A stretch of 64,000 bases of DNA, taken from positions 14,693-78,692 of the forward strand of contig JAIESC010000037.1 in the NCBI GenBank assembly GCA_019746355.1. The letters are read 5' to 3'. Source of the DNA: Xanthobacteraceae bacterium (lineage in GTDB: Bacteria > Pseudomonadota > Alphaproteobacteria > Rhizobiales > Xanthobacteraceae). The position numbers and the translations under genes were made by a program. The notes beneath the pieces were generated by a model. The model made no database searches. It was not told the origin of the DNA and saw only the letters and a list, made by a program, of their open reading frames with translations. Below are positions 9,595-17,217 of this stretch, one piece after another. Position 1 is the stretch's first letter, and every line of letters begins with the position of its first letter.

Positions 9595-9991
9595 TGGCGC
9601 GCTACCGGGCGTGCGCGCCCTTGCCGGTGAGAGACGATAGGCGGTATCGCTCCGTTGCCGTTGCATCCTGGGGCAATGGTCTGCTCCTCGGCTGGACGAG
9701 TTTGCGGATGCGCCGCGGAGGACCCGAAGCGCCGACGGGATCTGCGCCTTCAGAGTGCAAGGACACGGCTCAGCGAGCGCGACGGGCTTCTGCGTCGGTC
9801 ACCGCTCAATTCAAACGTCATGTAGGTCGATACAGCGCCGGCGTCTTGCCGGCGATTACCGGACTTGTTGCGTGATTGCTCATGCTCCGCGGCTCATGAG
9901 CTGCAGGCTCGGCAGCAGCCGTTCGGCTGCGTCGCGCATCGGATTCATCCGGATGGATAGGGGTCCGTAGTGGATTGAGCGATGTTGAGTT
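9595..9991. other. non-coding gap between convergent genes
   Basis: About 400 bases between the OsmC-like gene and the leftward secreted-protein gene. Short open frames exist but none has a ribosome site or recognisable product. No copy of the A or B repeat is present and I see no strong terminator. Confidence 0.5.
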
Positions 9992-11149
9992 CTAGAACGC
10001 TTCCGCCAGCGCCTTCGCGCCCGGCAATTGCGAGGCGCGGTCCATCTTGCCGTCGATCGATTCGAACAGCGCCGCGACCGTGCCGGTGCGCCGCGCGATC
10101 GGGTTGCGCTCGTAGCCGCCGCGCTGGAAGAAGTTCGACGTCGGCACCTTGTCGCGCAACTCATGCGGCATGGTCACCATGTCGAAGCCGTTGCCGTCGC
10201 CGGTGAAGTTCATCAGCTCGAGCTCGACCGCGGCGAGCGGCCGCGGAAAGCCCCGCGTCTTGGCGAACACCACCGAGTCGAGCAGCTTCTGCGTCTGCAG
10301 CAGCGGGCCGATGTCGCGGTCGAGGATCGCCGCGTGAATGCCCTTGCCGCCCTCGGTGAACTTGGCGAGCTTGTCGTGCTCGCTCCACGAGTTCGGCACC
10401 GAGCGGGCGAACGCGACCATCTTCTGCAGCGCCTCGACCTTGCGATCCATCGCCTTGCGGTCGGCCGCGACGAGGCTTGCGGCGGTTGAGCTCAGCCTGG
10501 TGAGGAACTTGTCGCCGTGGTTGGCGAGCAGGCTCACCGAGTTGGTGCTGAGCAGCTGGTTGTAGCCGATCGCCGGCGAGATCGGCTTTGCGTTCTTGTT
10601 CGAGGTGAGGCCGGCCTGCGTGTCGTATTCGCCGTTGCCGCCGGTCTCGAACGCGTAGATGCGGACCGCCTGCTCGCGGGTCAGGCCGGCCGCGGTCGCG
10701 ACCTTGGCATAGGCCTGCTTGAATTCCGTCTCATTCCGCGGCCGGTCCGGCGCGAAGTTGTATTGCAGCTTCGCCGCCGCCAGGAACTCGGGGATGGTCG
10801 GGATCGGCACCGGCGGCCGCTCCGGATCGCGGCGCGGCGGCACATATTCGGGTGGGCGCGGCGGGCCGGTGTAGACCGGCGGCTGCTCCAGCACATAGTC
10901 GGCGAGCACGATCCGCTCGCCGCTGCGGCGCTTGGCGAAGCGCGCGCGCCGCTTGTCGGCGATCGACTGCCAATACGCTTCGGCCTCCTGCTCATAGGCG
11001 GTCCGCGCGCGGATGTAGGCTTCGACCGCGGGGCTCGCGGCGGTGGCGCCGTCGGCCTCGCCTTGCGCGAACAACGGCGAAACGCCGCCGAGCAGCGCTG
11101 TGGCCAGCAGCCAGACCAGAGATCGTCGCTTAAAACGGTGATGCATCAT
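9992..11149 (-). CDS. secreted protein with lysozyme/transglycosylase-like motif, paralogue 1
   Basis: 385 residues from the ATG at 11149 (a second ATG follows directly). It has a basic N-terminus, a hydrophobic core and an LFAQ cleavage site, so it is exported. An Ala/Arg-rich helix and a Pro-rich linker (about residues 90-118) precede the main domain. The core reads IYAFETGGNGEYDTQAG, with E168 followed about 27 residues later by IGYNQLL. That spacing resembles the catalytic Glu and G-[LY]-x-Q block of soluble lytic transglycosylases. It is clearly homologous to the protein at 24364-25593, sharing LELMNFTGDGNG and NFFQRGGYERNPIARRTG. The activity is inferred from the motif, not established. 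Confidence 0.8.
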   Translation of the reverse strand: MMHHRFKRRSLVWLLATALLGGVSPLFAQGEADGATAASPAVEAYIRARTAYEQEAEAYWQSIADKRRARFAKRRSGERIVLADYVLEQPPVYTGPPRPPEYVPPRRDPERPPVPIPTIPEFLAAAKLQYNFAPDRPRNETEFKQAYAKVATAAGLTREQAVRIYAFETGGNGEYDTQAGLTSNKNAKPISPAIGYNQLLSTNSVSLLANHGDKFLTRLSSTAASLVAADRKAMDRKVEALQKMVAFARSVPNSWSEHDKLAKFTEGGKGIHAAILDRDIGPLLQTQKLLDSVVFAKTRGFPRPLAAVELELMNFTGDGNGFDMVTMPHELRDKVPTSNFFQRGGYERNPIARRTGTVAALFESIDGKMDRASQLPGAKALAEAF

Positions 11150-11322
11150 CAATGCTGGCGGCGGCCCGGAATCACCGACCGTTGTAGAATCATACCATGA
11201 TCGGCCGCACCGATGGCGCAACTGAGGCGATCGGTCCCATGTGCTTAGTGCCATGCGCTTGACCGTTGTGGCCATCATGGAACAATCGCCGCCAAATTCG
11301 TTAACAAACCTGAGAGGCACCC

Positions 11323-11781
11323 ATGACAGCGATTGCGCTTGCTCTGCATATCTTCGGCGCCGTGGTCTGGGTCGGCGGCATGTTCGCGGCCTATATGTGC
11401 CTGCGCCCGGCGGCGGGTCCGCTTGAGGCGCCGCAGCGGCTGATGCTGTGGCGGGCGTTCTTCGCCAGGTTCCTGCCGTGGGTCTGGGTCTCGGTCGTGC
11501 TGCTGCTCGCGAGCGGCTACTGGATCCTGTTCGTCACCATCGGCGGGTTCCGCGGCGCGGGCGTCCACATCCACGTCATGCACACGCTCGGCTGGATCAT
11601 GGTCGTGCTGTTCTTCTGGCTGTTCCACGGGCCGTGGCTGAAGTTCAAGCGCGCCGTCGACGCCACCGACTTTCCCGCCGCGGGTGCGCAGCTCAACCGC
11701 ATCCGGCAGATCATCATGGTCAACCTGCCGCTCGGGCTGATCGTGGCGATCGTCGGCGCGAGCGGCCGCTACTGGGGTTGA
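11323..11781 (+). CDS. CopD-family integral membrane protein
   Basis: 152 residues with four hydrophobic segments. The first, HIFGAVVWVGGMFAAYMCL, is typical of the CopD domain, and a His-rich HIHVMH loop precedes the third. CopD proteins act in the inner membrane in copper handling, and many short CopD-like proteins are haem-binding proteins of unknown role. No cop gene is adjacent. The start ATG follows GAGAGGCACCC. It diverges from the secreted-protein gene across 173 bases. Confidence 0.78.
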   Translation: MTAIALALHIFGAVVWVGGMFAAYMCLRPAAGPLEAPQRLMLWRAFFARFLPWVWVSVVLLLASGYWILFVTIGGFRGAGVHIHVMHTLGWIMVVLFFWLFHGPWLKFKRAVDATDFPAAGAQLNRIRQIIMVNLPLGLIVAIVGASGRYWG

Positions 11782-11870
11782 GCGCCGCTCTCGGCAATTC
11801 CAGGCCGCCCGCGTTGCGGGATCGGTCCCTCTCGAACAGTTGATGAAGGCATTCCGCCTTGCTGCTTGGA

Positions 11871-11894
11871 ATTATGGACTGTATGGTCCATAAT
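11871..11894. promoter_or_regulatory. palindromic operator upstream of the TetR gene
   Basis: A perfect inverted repeat: ATTATGGAC, six bases (TGTATG), then GTCCATAAT. It ends 30 bases before the TetR start codon, where the promoter or transcript start would be. Size and symmetry fit a TetR dimer site, so autorepression is likely. No second copy was seen in front of neighbouring genes. Confidence 0.8.
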
Positions 11895-11924
11895 TCGCAA
11901 CGCTGCCGGTTGACGGAAGGATCG

Positions 11925-12506
11925 ATGGCCCGTCCTCGTGAGTTCGACGCGGAGGTCGCGCTGGAAAGCGCGATGGAGCTGCTTTGGAGCAAAGGCTACG
12001 AGGCCACCTCGCTCGACGATCTGTGCAAGGTGACGGGGCTCAGCCGGTCGAGCTTCTACGCGACGTTCGGCAGCAAGCGAAAGCTTCTGCTGCGCTCGGT
12101 CGACCGTTATGTCGAGCGGCGTGTGCCGAACCTGATCGAGACGCTGGTGCGTCCGATCCCCGTCCAGGATGCGTTCGCGGCGCTGCTTCGCGATTTCATC
12201 GATCGGATCGTCGCTGGTTCCGGCCGGCGAGGGTGCTTCCTCGGCAATTGCGCGGCGGAGTTGCCACGCGGCGATCGTGGGGCGCTGACGCAGGTGCGGC
12301 AGGGGCTCGGACGCACCGAAGCGGTGTTTCGCGAAGCGCTGGCGCGCGCCAAGGCGCGCGGCGAGCTGCAGCCTGAGGCCGACGTGGATGCGCTGGCGCG
12401 ATTTCTCACCGCCGGCATTCAGGGGCTCCGGCTGGTCGGCAAGGTCAATCCCGACCGGTCCACCCTCGAGGACATCGCGGCGACGATGCTGAAATGTCTC
12501 AAGTAG
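11925..12506 (+). CDS. TetR/AcrR-family transcriptional regulator
   Basis: 193 residues from the ATG at 11925, chosen because GGAAGG sits five bases upstream; a TTG at 11859 would place the operator inside the gene. The N-terminal helix-turn-helix covers ALESAMELLWSKGYEATSLD and the recognition part TGLSRSSFYATFGSKRKLL. The C-terminal domain has GRRGCFLGNCAAEL, as in regulators close to AcuR/ComR-type TetR proteins. The following AhpD-like gene may be a target or operon partner, but a hairpin and 110 bases separate them. Confidence 0.9.
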   Translation: MARPREFDAEVALESAMELLWSKGYEATSLDDLCKVTGLSRSSFYATFGSKRKLLLRSVDRYVERRVPNLIETLVRPIPVQDAFAALLRDFIDRIVAGSGRRGCFLGNCAAELPRGDRGALTQVRQGLGRTEAVFREALARAKARGELQPEADVDALARFLTAGIQGLRLVGKVNPDRSTLEDIAATMLKCLK

Positions 12507-12528
12507 GCGGCCGCTCGCACCGGCCGCC
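12506..12528 (+). terminator. hairpin after the TetR gene
   Basis: GGCGGCCG and CGGCCGCC pair perfectly around a seven-base loop, starting at the stop codon. There is no U-tract after it, so intrinsic termination is uncertain. Confidence 0.4.
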
Positions 12529-12616
12529 CGGGACCTCAGGCGGGAGGAGTTCGCCATGACCGTCAAACCGTGGGTCAAATGAACGGCCGCCAGTCAGTCA
12601 ACAACGGAGGAAAACC

Positions 12617-13264
12617 ATGGATCAACGCACCCGCCCCGCACCACGCCTCGCACCGCTGCCGCCGGATCACACGCCGGAGCTGAAGGACCAGTTCGAAACC
12701 GCCCGCAAGCGGATGGGCTTCATTCCGAACAGCGTCCTCATCATGCAGCGTGTCCCGCAAATGGTGGATGCGTTCACGAAAATGACCGTTGCGATCTGGA
12801 ATCCGCAGGGCAAGGTTGATCTGAAGCTCAAGCGGCTGATCTCCCACGTCGCGAGCCGCTCGGCCGGCTGCCGCTACTGCATGGCGCATACGGCGGACGG
12901 CGCGGCGAGGCAGGGCGTCGAGCAGCGGAAGCTGGACGCGGTCTGGGACTACAGGACCAGTCCGCTGTTCAACGACGCCGAGCGCGCCGCCCTCGACGTC
13001 GCGGTCGCGGCGGGCTGCGTGCCGAACGCCGTCACCGACGAGATGTTCATGGATTTGCGAAAGCACTGGAACGACGAGCAGGTCGTCGAAATCGTCGGTG
13101 TGATCGCCATGTTCGGCTTCCTCAACCGCTGGAACGACACCTTCGCGACGCCGCTGGAGGACGAGCCGCTGGAGTACGGCGAGAAGCATCTGGCGTCGCA
13201 GGGCTGGGACGCCGGCAAGCACTCGCGCCAGGGCATGATCCCGAAAGGCCTGCCCCGGACCTGA
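12617..13264 (+). CDS. carboxymuconolactone decarboxylase (AhpD-like) family protein
   Basis: 215 residues. The AhpD-like redox motif GCRYCMAHT puts Cys at 85 and 88 and His at 91, the proton-relay arrangement of alkylhydroperoxidase D-type proteins. The overall layout resembles peroxidase-related CMD proteins. ACGGAGGAAAACC before the ATG is a strong ribosome site. The last codons run into a copy of repeat B, so the C-terminus (after about GKHSRQGM) may have been remodelled by it. A thioredoxin/CcdA pair follows, which fits a thiol redox neighbourhood. Confidence 0.85.
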   Translation: MDQRTRPAPRLAPLPPDHTPELKDQFETARKRMGFIPNSVLIMQRVPQMVDAFTKMTVAIWNPQGKVDLKLKRLISHVASRSAGCRYCMAHTADGAARQGVEQRKLDAVWDYRTSPLFNDAERAALDVAVAAGCVPNAVTDEMFMDLRKHWNDEQVVEIVGVIAMFGFLNRWNDTFATPLEDEPLEYGEKHLASQGWDAGKHSRQGMIPKGLPRT

Positions 13265-13325
13265 TCCGGGGTGTGAAGCGGTTTTCGGAAAAGATCATGC
13301 CCAAACAGAAGAACGAGCGACGGGT
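13247..13325. repeat. dispersed repeat, copy B1
   Basis: Contains GCCTGCCCCGGAC, TGATCCGGGGTG, CGGTTTTC and GATCATGCCCAAAC in order. The same order with small changes occurs at 56979-57055. CCCCGGA and TCCGGGG form a small hairpin at the left end. The left edge overlaps the 3' end of the AhpD-like gene. Confidence 0.7.
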
Positions 13326-13460
13326 CTGCTTCAACGACGTTGAATCAGACCCAAGCCGTCCCGAAAGCCACGCATTCGTGATCCGTACGGCGCAAACCGT
13401 GAAATCTCTCGTTGCGCCGGCCTGCTACCACATCGCAGCAACACTGGAGGGAGGGACCCC

Positions 13461-13856
13461 ATGATGAATCGACGTCTTCTGCTTGGTGCGTTTGCGCTGT
13501 CCGCCGCTCTGTCGGTCGGCTCGATCGCCGGGGCGATGGACAAGAAGCCGTTCGACCAGAAGACGTTCGAGGCCGCGCAAGCGGCCGGCAAGCCGATCCT
13601 GGTCGAGGTCCATGCGCCGTGGTGTCCGGTGTGCAAGGCGCAGGCGCCGATCCTGGCGAAGCTCAGAAGCGACGCGCGGTTCAAGGACCTGGTCAGCTTC
13701 AACGTCGACTTCGATTCGCAGAAGGACCTGCTGAAGAAGTTCAACGTGCAGAAGCAGAGCACGCTCATCGTGTTCAAGGGCAGCAAGGAGGTCGGCCGCT
13801 CGACCGGCGACTCCAATGCCGCCTCGATCGAAGCGCTGGTCGCCAGATCGATCTGA
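13461..13856 (+). CDS. periplasmic thioredoxin-fold protein
   Basis: 131 residues, with GGAGGGAGGGACCCC before the start. An N-terminal signal peptide (RRLLLGAFALSAALSVG, ending around IAGAM) is followed by a thioredoxin domain. The active site WCPVC is at residues 54-58 and the cis-Pro region is near KQSTLIVFKG. It probably works in the periplasm as the reduced partner of the CcdA-like membrane protein encoded 21 bases downstream. That pairing recalls DsbD split into separate polypeptides. Confidence 0.88.
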   Translation: MMNRRLLLGAFALSAALSVGSIAGAMDKKPFDQKTFEAAQAAGKPILVEVHAPWCPVCKAQAPILAKLRSDARFKDLVSFNVDFDSQKDLLKKFNVQKQSTLIVFKGSKEVGRSTGDSNAASIEALVARSI

Positions 13857-13877
13857 TCGCGGCGGCTGATCTTCAAG

Positions 13878-14594
13878 ATGGGCGGCATCGGCCTTGCGCT
13901 GCTGGCGGGAGTTCTCTCCACGCTGTCGCCATGCGTGCTGCCGCTCATCCCGATCGTGCTCGGCGCAGCGCTCGGCAAGCACCGCTACGGGCCCGTGGCG
14001 CTGGCCGCAGGGCTCGCGCTCTCGTTCGTCGCGATCGGCCTGTTCGTCGCGACCATCGGCTTCGCCGCGGGTGTCGGCCAGGAGGTGTTTCGTGCCGCCG
14101 CTGCCGTTCTCCTGATCGCCGCGGGCGTCGTCCTGCTGTTGCCGCGCCTGCAGTTGCAACTTGCCGCGGCGGCCGCGCCGGTCGGCACCTGGGCGCTCGG
14201 GAACGCCGGCGGTCTTGCAGGCACCGGCTGGGGTGGCCAGTTTCTCATGGGACTTGTGCTCGGTGCGGTCTGGAGCCCCTGCGTCGGTCCGACGCTCGGC
14301 GCGGCCTCGGTGCTGGCGGCCCGCGCCGAGAACCTGACTTATGTGACGCTGACGATGTTCGCCTTTGGCGTCGGCGCGGCTCTGCCGCTCCTGGCCGTTG
14401 GCATGATGTCGCGCGAGGCGCTGATGCGCTGGCGCGGCCGCATGCTTTCGGCGGGCAGCCGCGGCAAGGCGGCGATGGGCGTGCTGCTGCTCGCGGTCGG
14501 CGTGCTGATCCTCACCGGTCTGGACAAGCGGGTCGAGGCCGCGCTGGTCGAGGCTTCGCCCGACTGGCTGACCGCGCTGACGACACGGTTTTGA
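13878..14594 (+). CDS. CcdA/DsbD-type transmembrane electron carrier
   Basis: 238 residues, about six membrane segments. The two membrane cysteines that carry electrons across the membrane are in SPCVLPLIP (Cys19) and WSPCVGPTLG. This is the hallmark of CcdA and the DsbD beta domain. It takes electrons from cytoplasmic thioredoxin and reduces periplasmic thiol proteins, most likely the preceding thioredoxin. The two genes form an operon. No cytochrome c maturation genes are nearby, so a general thiol-repair role is as likely as cytochrome assembly. Confidence 0.9.
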   Translation: MGGIGLALLAGVLSTLSPCVLPLIPIVLGAALGKHRYGPVALAAGLALSFVAIGLFVATIGFAAGVGQEVFRAAAAVLLIAAGVVLLLPRLQLQLAAAAAPVGTWALGNAGGLAGTGWGGQFLMGLVLGAVWSPCVGPTLGAASVLAARAENLTYVTLTMFAFGVGAALPLLAVGMMSREALMRWRGRMLSAGSRGKAAMGVLLLAVGVLILTGLDKRVEAALVEASPDWLTALTTRF

Positions 14595-14713
14595 TCGTGA
14601 TTGCCGGCGAGTTTGCAAGACCCCGATAGCGGCGCCTCGCCGCCGGTTTCCCTTCGGGCGTGCTGTTCAGACGGCGGCGCCGCGAGCAACTCCATGCCGT
14701 GATTCCGGCCGCG

Positions 14714-15067
14714 TCACTTCTTTGGAAGCGTCTTGACGTAGCCGAGCGCCATCGCAACCCAGGCGGTGAGCGCGCGTGACGGACAGGCTTTCGCGTCGAC
14801 GAACACGAATCCCCCGAAGCGGCGGCCGCCCATCTCGACCGCGGAAGCGCCGGGGCGTGCGAGCGCCTTGGCCTCGTTGTCCTTGCCGACCCGGAACATG
14901 AAGCGGTCGGCGCCGCCCTTGGTCCGGTCGATGCCGCCGAGCATGTTGCCGTTCACGAGCAGGCACAGCCCGCCCATCATGCGCTTCTCCGACACGCCTT
15001 TGATGCCGCGCAGCGCGTCACGGAAGCGCTGCGCAAGAGCTTCGTCGTAGGCCACGGCCAACCCCAC
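14714..15067 (-). CDS. TfoX N-terminal domain family protein
   Basis: 117 residues from the GTG at 15067; a GTG at 15055 is equally possible. The pattern (AYDEALAQRFRDAL, then KRMMGGLCLLVNGNMLGG and MFRVGK) is that of the stand-alone TfoX-N domain. In gammaproteobacteria that domain belongs to the competence regulator Sxy/TfoX. Stand-alone rhizobial versions have no known competence role. It diverges from the membrane-protein/HxlR unit. Confidence 0.85.
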   Translation of the reverse strand: MGLAVAYDEALAQRFRDALRGIKGVSEKRMMGGLCLLVNGNMLGGIDRTKGGADRFMFRVGKDNEAKALARPGASAVEMGGRRFGGFVFVDAKACPSRALTAWVAMALGYVKTLPKK

Positions 15068-15073
15068 GCCACG

Positions 15074-15118
15074 TTGACTCCGCTATATGTACTTTATACT
15101 ATCTTTTTTGTAGTTACA
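15074..15118 (+). promoter_or_regulatory. AT-rich promoter/operator region for the 15258-16377 unit
   Basis: TTGACT (15074-15079) and TATACT (15095-15100) are spaced 15 bases apart, a short but usable sigma-70 arrangement. Just downstream is TGTAGTTACA (TGTA-N2-TACA), a small dyad that could bind the HxlR protein encoded in the same unit. The AT content stands out against the GC-rich surroundings. Confidence 0.4.
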
Positions 15119-15199
15119 ATGAAGGCCCACGGATGGGCGGGCCGAAACTCAGCGACGTCGACGGCCGCGGTGAAGTCGCGCGCCCGGCATTTGCAATCG

Positions 15200-15231
15200 G
15201 AGGCGTTCCGGCAGATTTGCCGGACCGCCTC
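15200..15231 (+). promoter_or_regulatory. leader hairpin before the 15258 gene
   Basis: Two 14-base arms (15200-15213 and 15218-15231) pair with one mismatch around the loop GATT. The hairpin is 27 bases before the ATG, so it would lie in the 5' untranslated RNA and could affect translation or stability. Confidence 0.5.
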
Positions 15232-15257
15232 ACGCGGAGGATAAAGGGAGAAAGTCC

Positions 15258-15701
15258 ATGTCTGTCGCCCAAGCGTTGAACCGCCCAGCCGCTGCCCGGG
15301 CGTTCTGGCTTGGCTTTGCGGCCTATCTCGTACCAAGTTTCCCCATTGCCTATGTCTGGCACCTGGTGGCCTTCGCGCCGGCCTACCACGGCCTTGCGAT
15401 GTATCGCGACGATGTCATCGTCCCGTTCGGTCTGCTGTCCATGTTGATCCAGGCAGCGGCCTTCTCATGGGTCTATCCGCGTGCATTTTCCGACCGCAGC
15501 GCATGGCTTCGAAATGGAATGCGCTATGGGCTGGCGCTCGCGGCGTTGTCGTGGTCGTTCACCACGCTGGCCGTGGCCGCAAAGAACGTGATGACATCCG
15601 TGCCGACCTATATGTTGCTGGAAACCGGGTTCACGCTGGTTCAGTTTGCGGTGGTGGGGCCGTTGATCGCGTTGGCGTATCGCAACCAAGGAGCACCATG
15701 A
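15258..15701 (+). CDS. four-helix membrane protein of unknown function
   Basis: 147 residues with four hydrophobic segments at about residues 14-40, 53-75, 85-108 and 115-140. Small polar loops separate them and there is no signal peptide. GGAGGATAAAGGGAG precedes the ATG. I do not recognise a characterised family. It ends 14 bases before the HxlR regulator gene, so the two are probably cotranscribed and functionally paired, as with other HxlR-linked small membrane proteins. Confidence 0.75.
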   Translation: MSVAQALNRPAAARAFWLGFAAYLVPSFPIAYVWHLVAFAPAYHGLAMYRDDVIVPFGLLSMLIQAAAFSWVYPRAFSDRSAWLRNGMRYGLALAALSWSFTTLAVAAKNVMTSVPTYMLLETGFTLVQFAVVGPLIALAYRNQGAP

Positions 15702-15714
15702 CAGTGACGTCGGC

Positions 15715-16377
15715 ATGAGTGGAACACGCTATGCCCAGTTCTGTGCTCTTGCCCGCGCGGCCGAGATCCTTGGCGAACGCTGGACCCTGCTGATCATCCG
15801 CGAGCTCCTGCTCGGCCAGAAGCGCTTCGGCGACCTGAGCGATCGCCTTTCCGGCGTCAGCCCGACGGTGCTGACGACGCGGCTCAACGCCCTGATCGAG
15901 CACGGCGTTGTGCAACGCGTGACGTTGCCGCCGCCGTTCAACGCGCAGGTTTACGAGCTGACGCCGGTTGGGCTCGGCCTCAAGCCCGCGATCCGCGAGC
16001 TGATTCGCTGGGGCGGGCATTTCATCTTTCCGATGCGCCCGGATGACGAATTCGATCCCGACTGGGGGCTGCTCGCGCTCGACGCCAGCGCGCGGCGAAC
16101 GCCGACGCCGCCTCACAAGATCGTTCTGCGCATCAGGCACAAGTCCAGGATCGCGGGCTTTCTGATTGAGGGCGGTGAGGCCGGAACCACGATTACCAGG
16201 GGCGAAGGACCCGGGAGCGCCACGATCGAGACGACGTTCAAAACGTTGCTGCCGATCATCTCCCTGCAGCTTCCTCTCGAGCAGGCGATCTCGGAGAACA
16301 CGGCCGCCGTCGAGGGATCGCTGAGGATCGCGCGGATGCTTCCGCGCTTCTTCGATCGGAGCGAGCGGCTCGGCTGA
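15715..16377 (+). CDS. HxlR-family transcriptional regulator
   Basis: 220 residues. The N-terminal winged helix (AAEILGERWTLLIIRELLLG, then LSGVSPTVLTTRLNAL) matches HxlR/YodB-type regulators. Cys10 just before it is where the redox-sensing Cys lies in YodB and HypR. The second half (about residues 110-210) is an SCP2-like extension seen in long HxlR proteins. It likely controls its own unit through the AT-rich dyad upstream. The ribosome site before the ATG is weak, suggesting coupling to the gene before it. Confidence 0.87.
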   Translation: MSGTRYAQFCALARAAEILGERWTLLIIRELLLGQKRFGDLSDRLSGVSPTVLTTRLNALIEHGVVQRVTLPPPFNAQVYELTPVGLGLKPAIRELIRWGGHFIFPMRPDDEFDPDWGLLALDASARRTPTPPHKIVLRIRHKSRIAGFLIEGGEAGTTITRGEGPGSATIETTFKTLLPIISLQLPLEQAISENTAAVEGSLRIARMLPRFFDRSERLG

Positions 16378-16405
16378 CAGGTCTACGCGGTGGGTGAGTG
16401 GCTGA

Positions 16406-17098
16406 TCACGCCGCCCCGACCAGCACCAGCGCCACGAAGGCGCGCGTGCGATCGAGATGCTCGGCGAGCAGGCCGAGCGCGCCGGCGTCACGGGCGACGA
16501 CGGCGTCGGCGAGCGCGCGATGCTCCGCGGACACGTCGCGCGCGAGCTTGCGGTTGGGCACCTTGGTGAGCCGGATGGCGCGGTAGCGCTCGGTCTGATC
16601 GACGAGCTGCCCGATCATGCGCAGGAGCCGCGGCGCGGCGGCCGCCTCGATCAGCGTCGCGTGAAACGCGCGATGGCGCTTCTCCCATTCGACCACGGTC
16701 TCGCCGCGAGCGGCGCCCGCTTGCGGCAGCGCGGCGCGCTCGAGGCGGTAGCAGGCGGCGACGATCTGCGCCTCCCACTGGTCGTCGCCGCGTTCCATCG
16801 CAAGCTTCAGCGCATCGCATTCCAGCAGCGTCCGGATGCGATAGAGCTCGTCGAGGTCGCTCACGGAGGGCAGCGGCACGCGCACGCCGCGATGGCCGGA
16901 CGCGATCAGCATGCCTTCGCCGACCAGGCGCGAGATCGCCTCGCGCAGCGGGCTGATGCCGCAGCCGTAGCGGGCGAGCAGCTCGCGCGTCAGCAGCGCG
17001 GAGCCGGGGGCAAACACCCCGGCCAGCAGGTCACCCTTGAGCGTGTCGTGGGTCTGCTCGGCGACGGTTCGGTTCGCGGCCTGGAGATTCCCGGTCAT
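16406..17098 (-). CDS. GntR-family regulator with FCD ligand domain
   Basis: 230 residues from the ATG at 17098; no strong ribosome site is visible. The winged helix at residues 10-75 contains LLTRELLARYGCGISPLREA. The C-terminal FCD domain has the metal- and acid-binding pattern (RIRTLLECDALKLA, HRAFHATLIEAA, EHRALADAVVARD). FadR/FCD regulators typically sense organic acids. It diverges from the FAH-fold/TRAP operon across 119 bases that hold a large inverted repeat, so it almost certainly controls that operon. Confidence 0.9.
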   Translation of the reverse strand: MTGNLQAANRTVAEQTHDTLKGDLLAGVFAPGSALLTRELLARYGCGISPLREAISRLVGEGMLIASGHRGVRVPLPSVSDLDELYRIRTLLECDALKLAMERGDDQWEAQIVAACYRLERAALPQAGAARGETVVEWEKRHRAFHATLIEAAAAPRLLRMIGQLVDQTERYRAIRLTKVPNRKLARDVSAEHRALADAVVARDAGALGLLAEHLDRTRAFVALVLVGAA

Positions 17099-17129
17099 GG
17101 GCGCATTGAAGCCGCAAACGCCGCGATCG

Positions 17130-17173
17130 GTCAACAATTTTCCAAAAACAAGACTTTTTCCAAAATCGTTGAC
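17130..17173. promoter_or_regulatory. inverted and direct repeats in the GntR/FAH divergent promoter
   Basis: GTCAACAATTTT (17130-17141) and AAAATCGTTGAC (17162-17173) are inverted repeats matching at 11 of 12 positions. Inside them TTTTCCAAAA occurs twice in direct orientation (17138-17147 and 17156-17165). TTGACT at 17169-17174 could serve as a -35 box toward the FAH gene. The arrangement suits cooperative binding by the GntR protein. Confidence 0.75.
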
Positions 17174-17217
17174 TCCCGCCCGGATTCGTCGAAGGATCGG
17201 GTTACGGAGGTCCGGGC

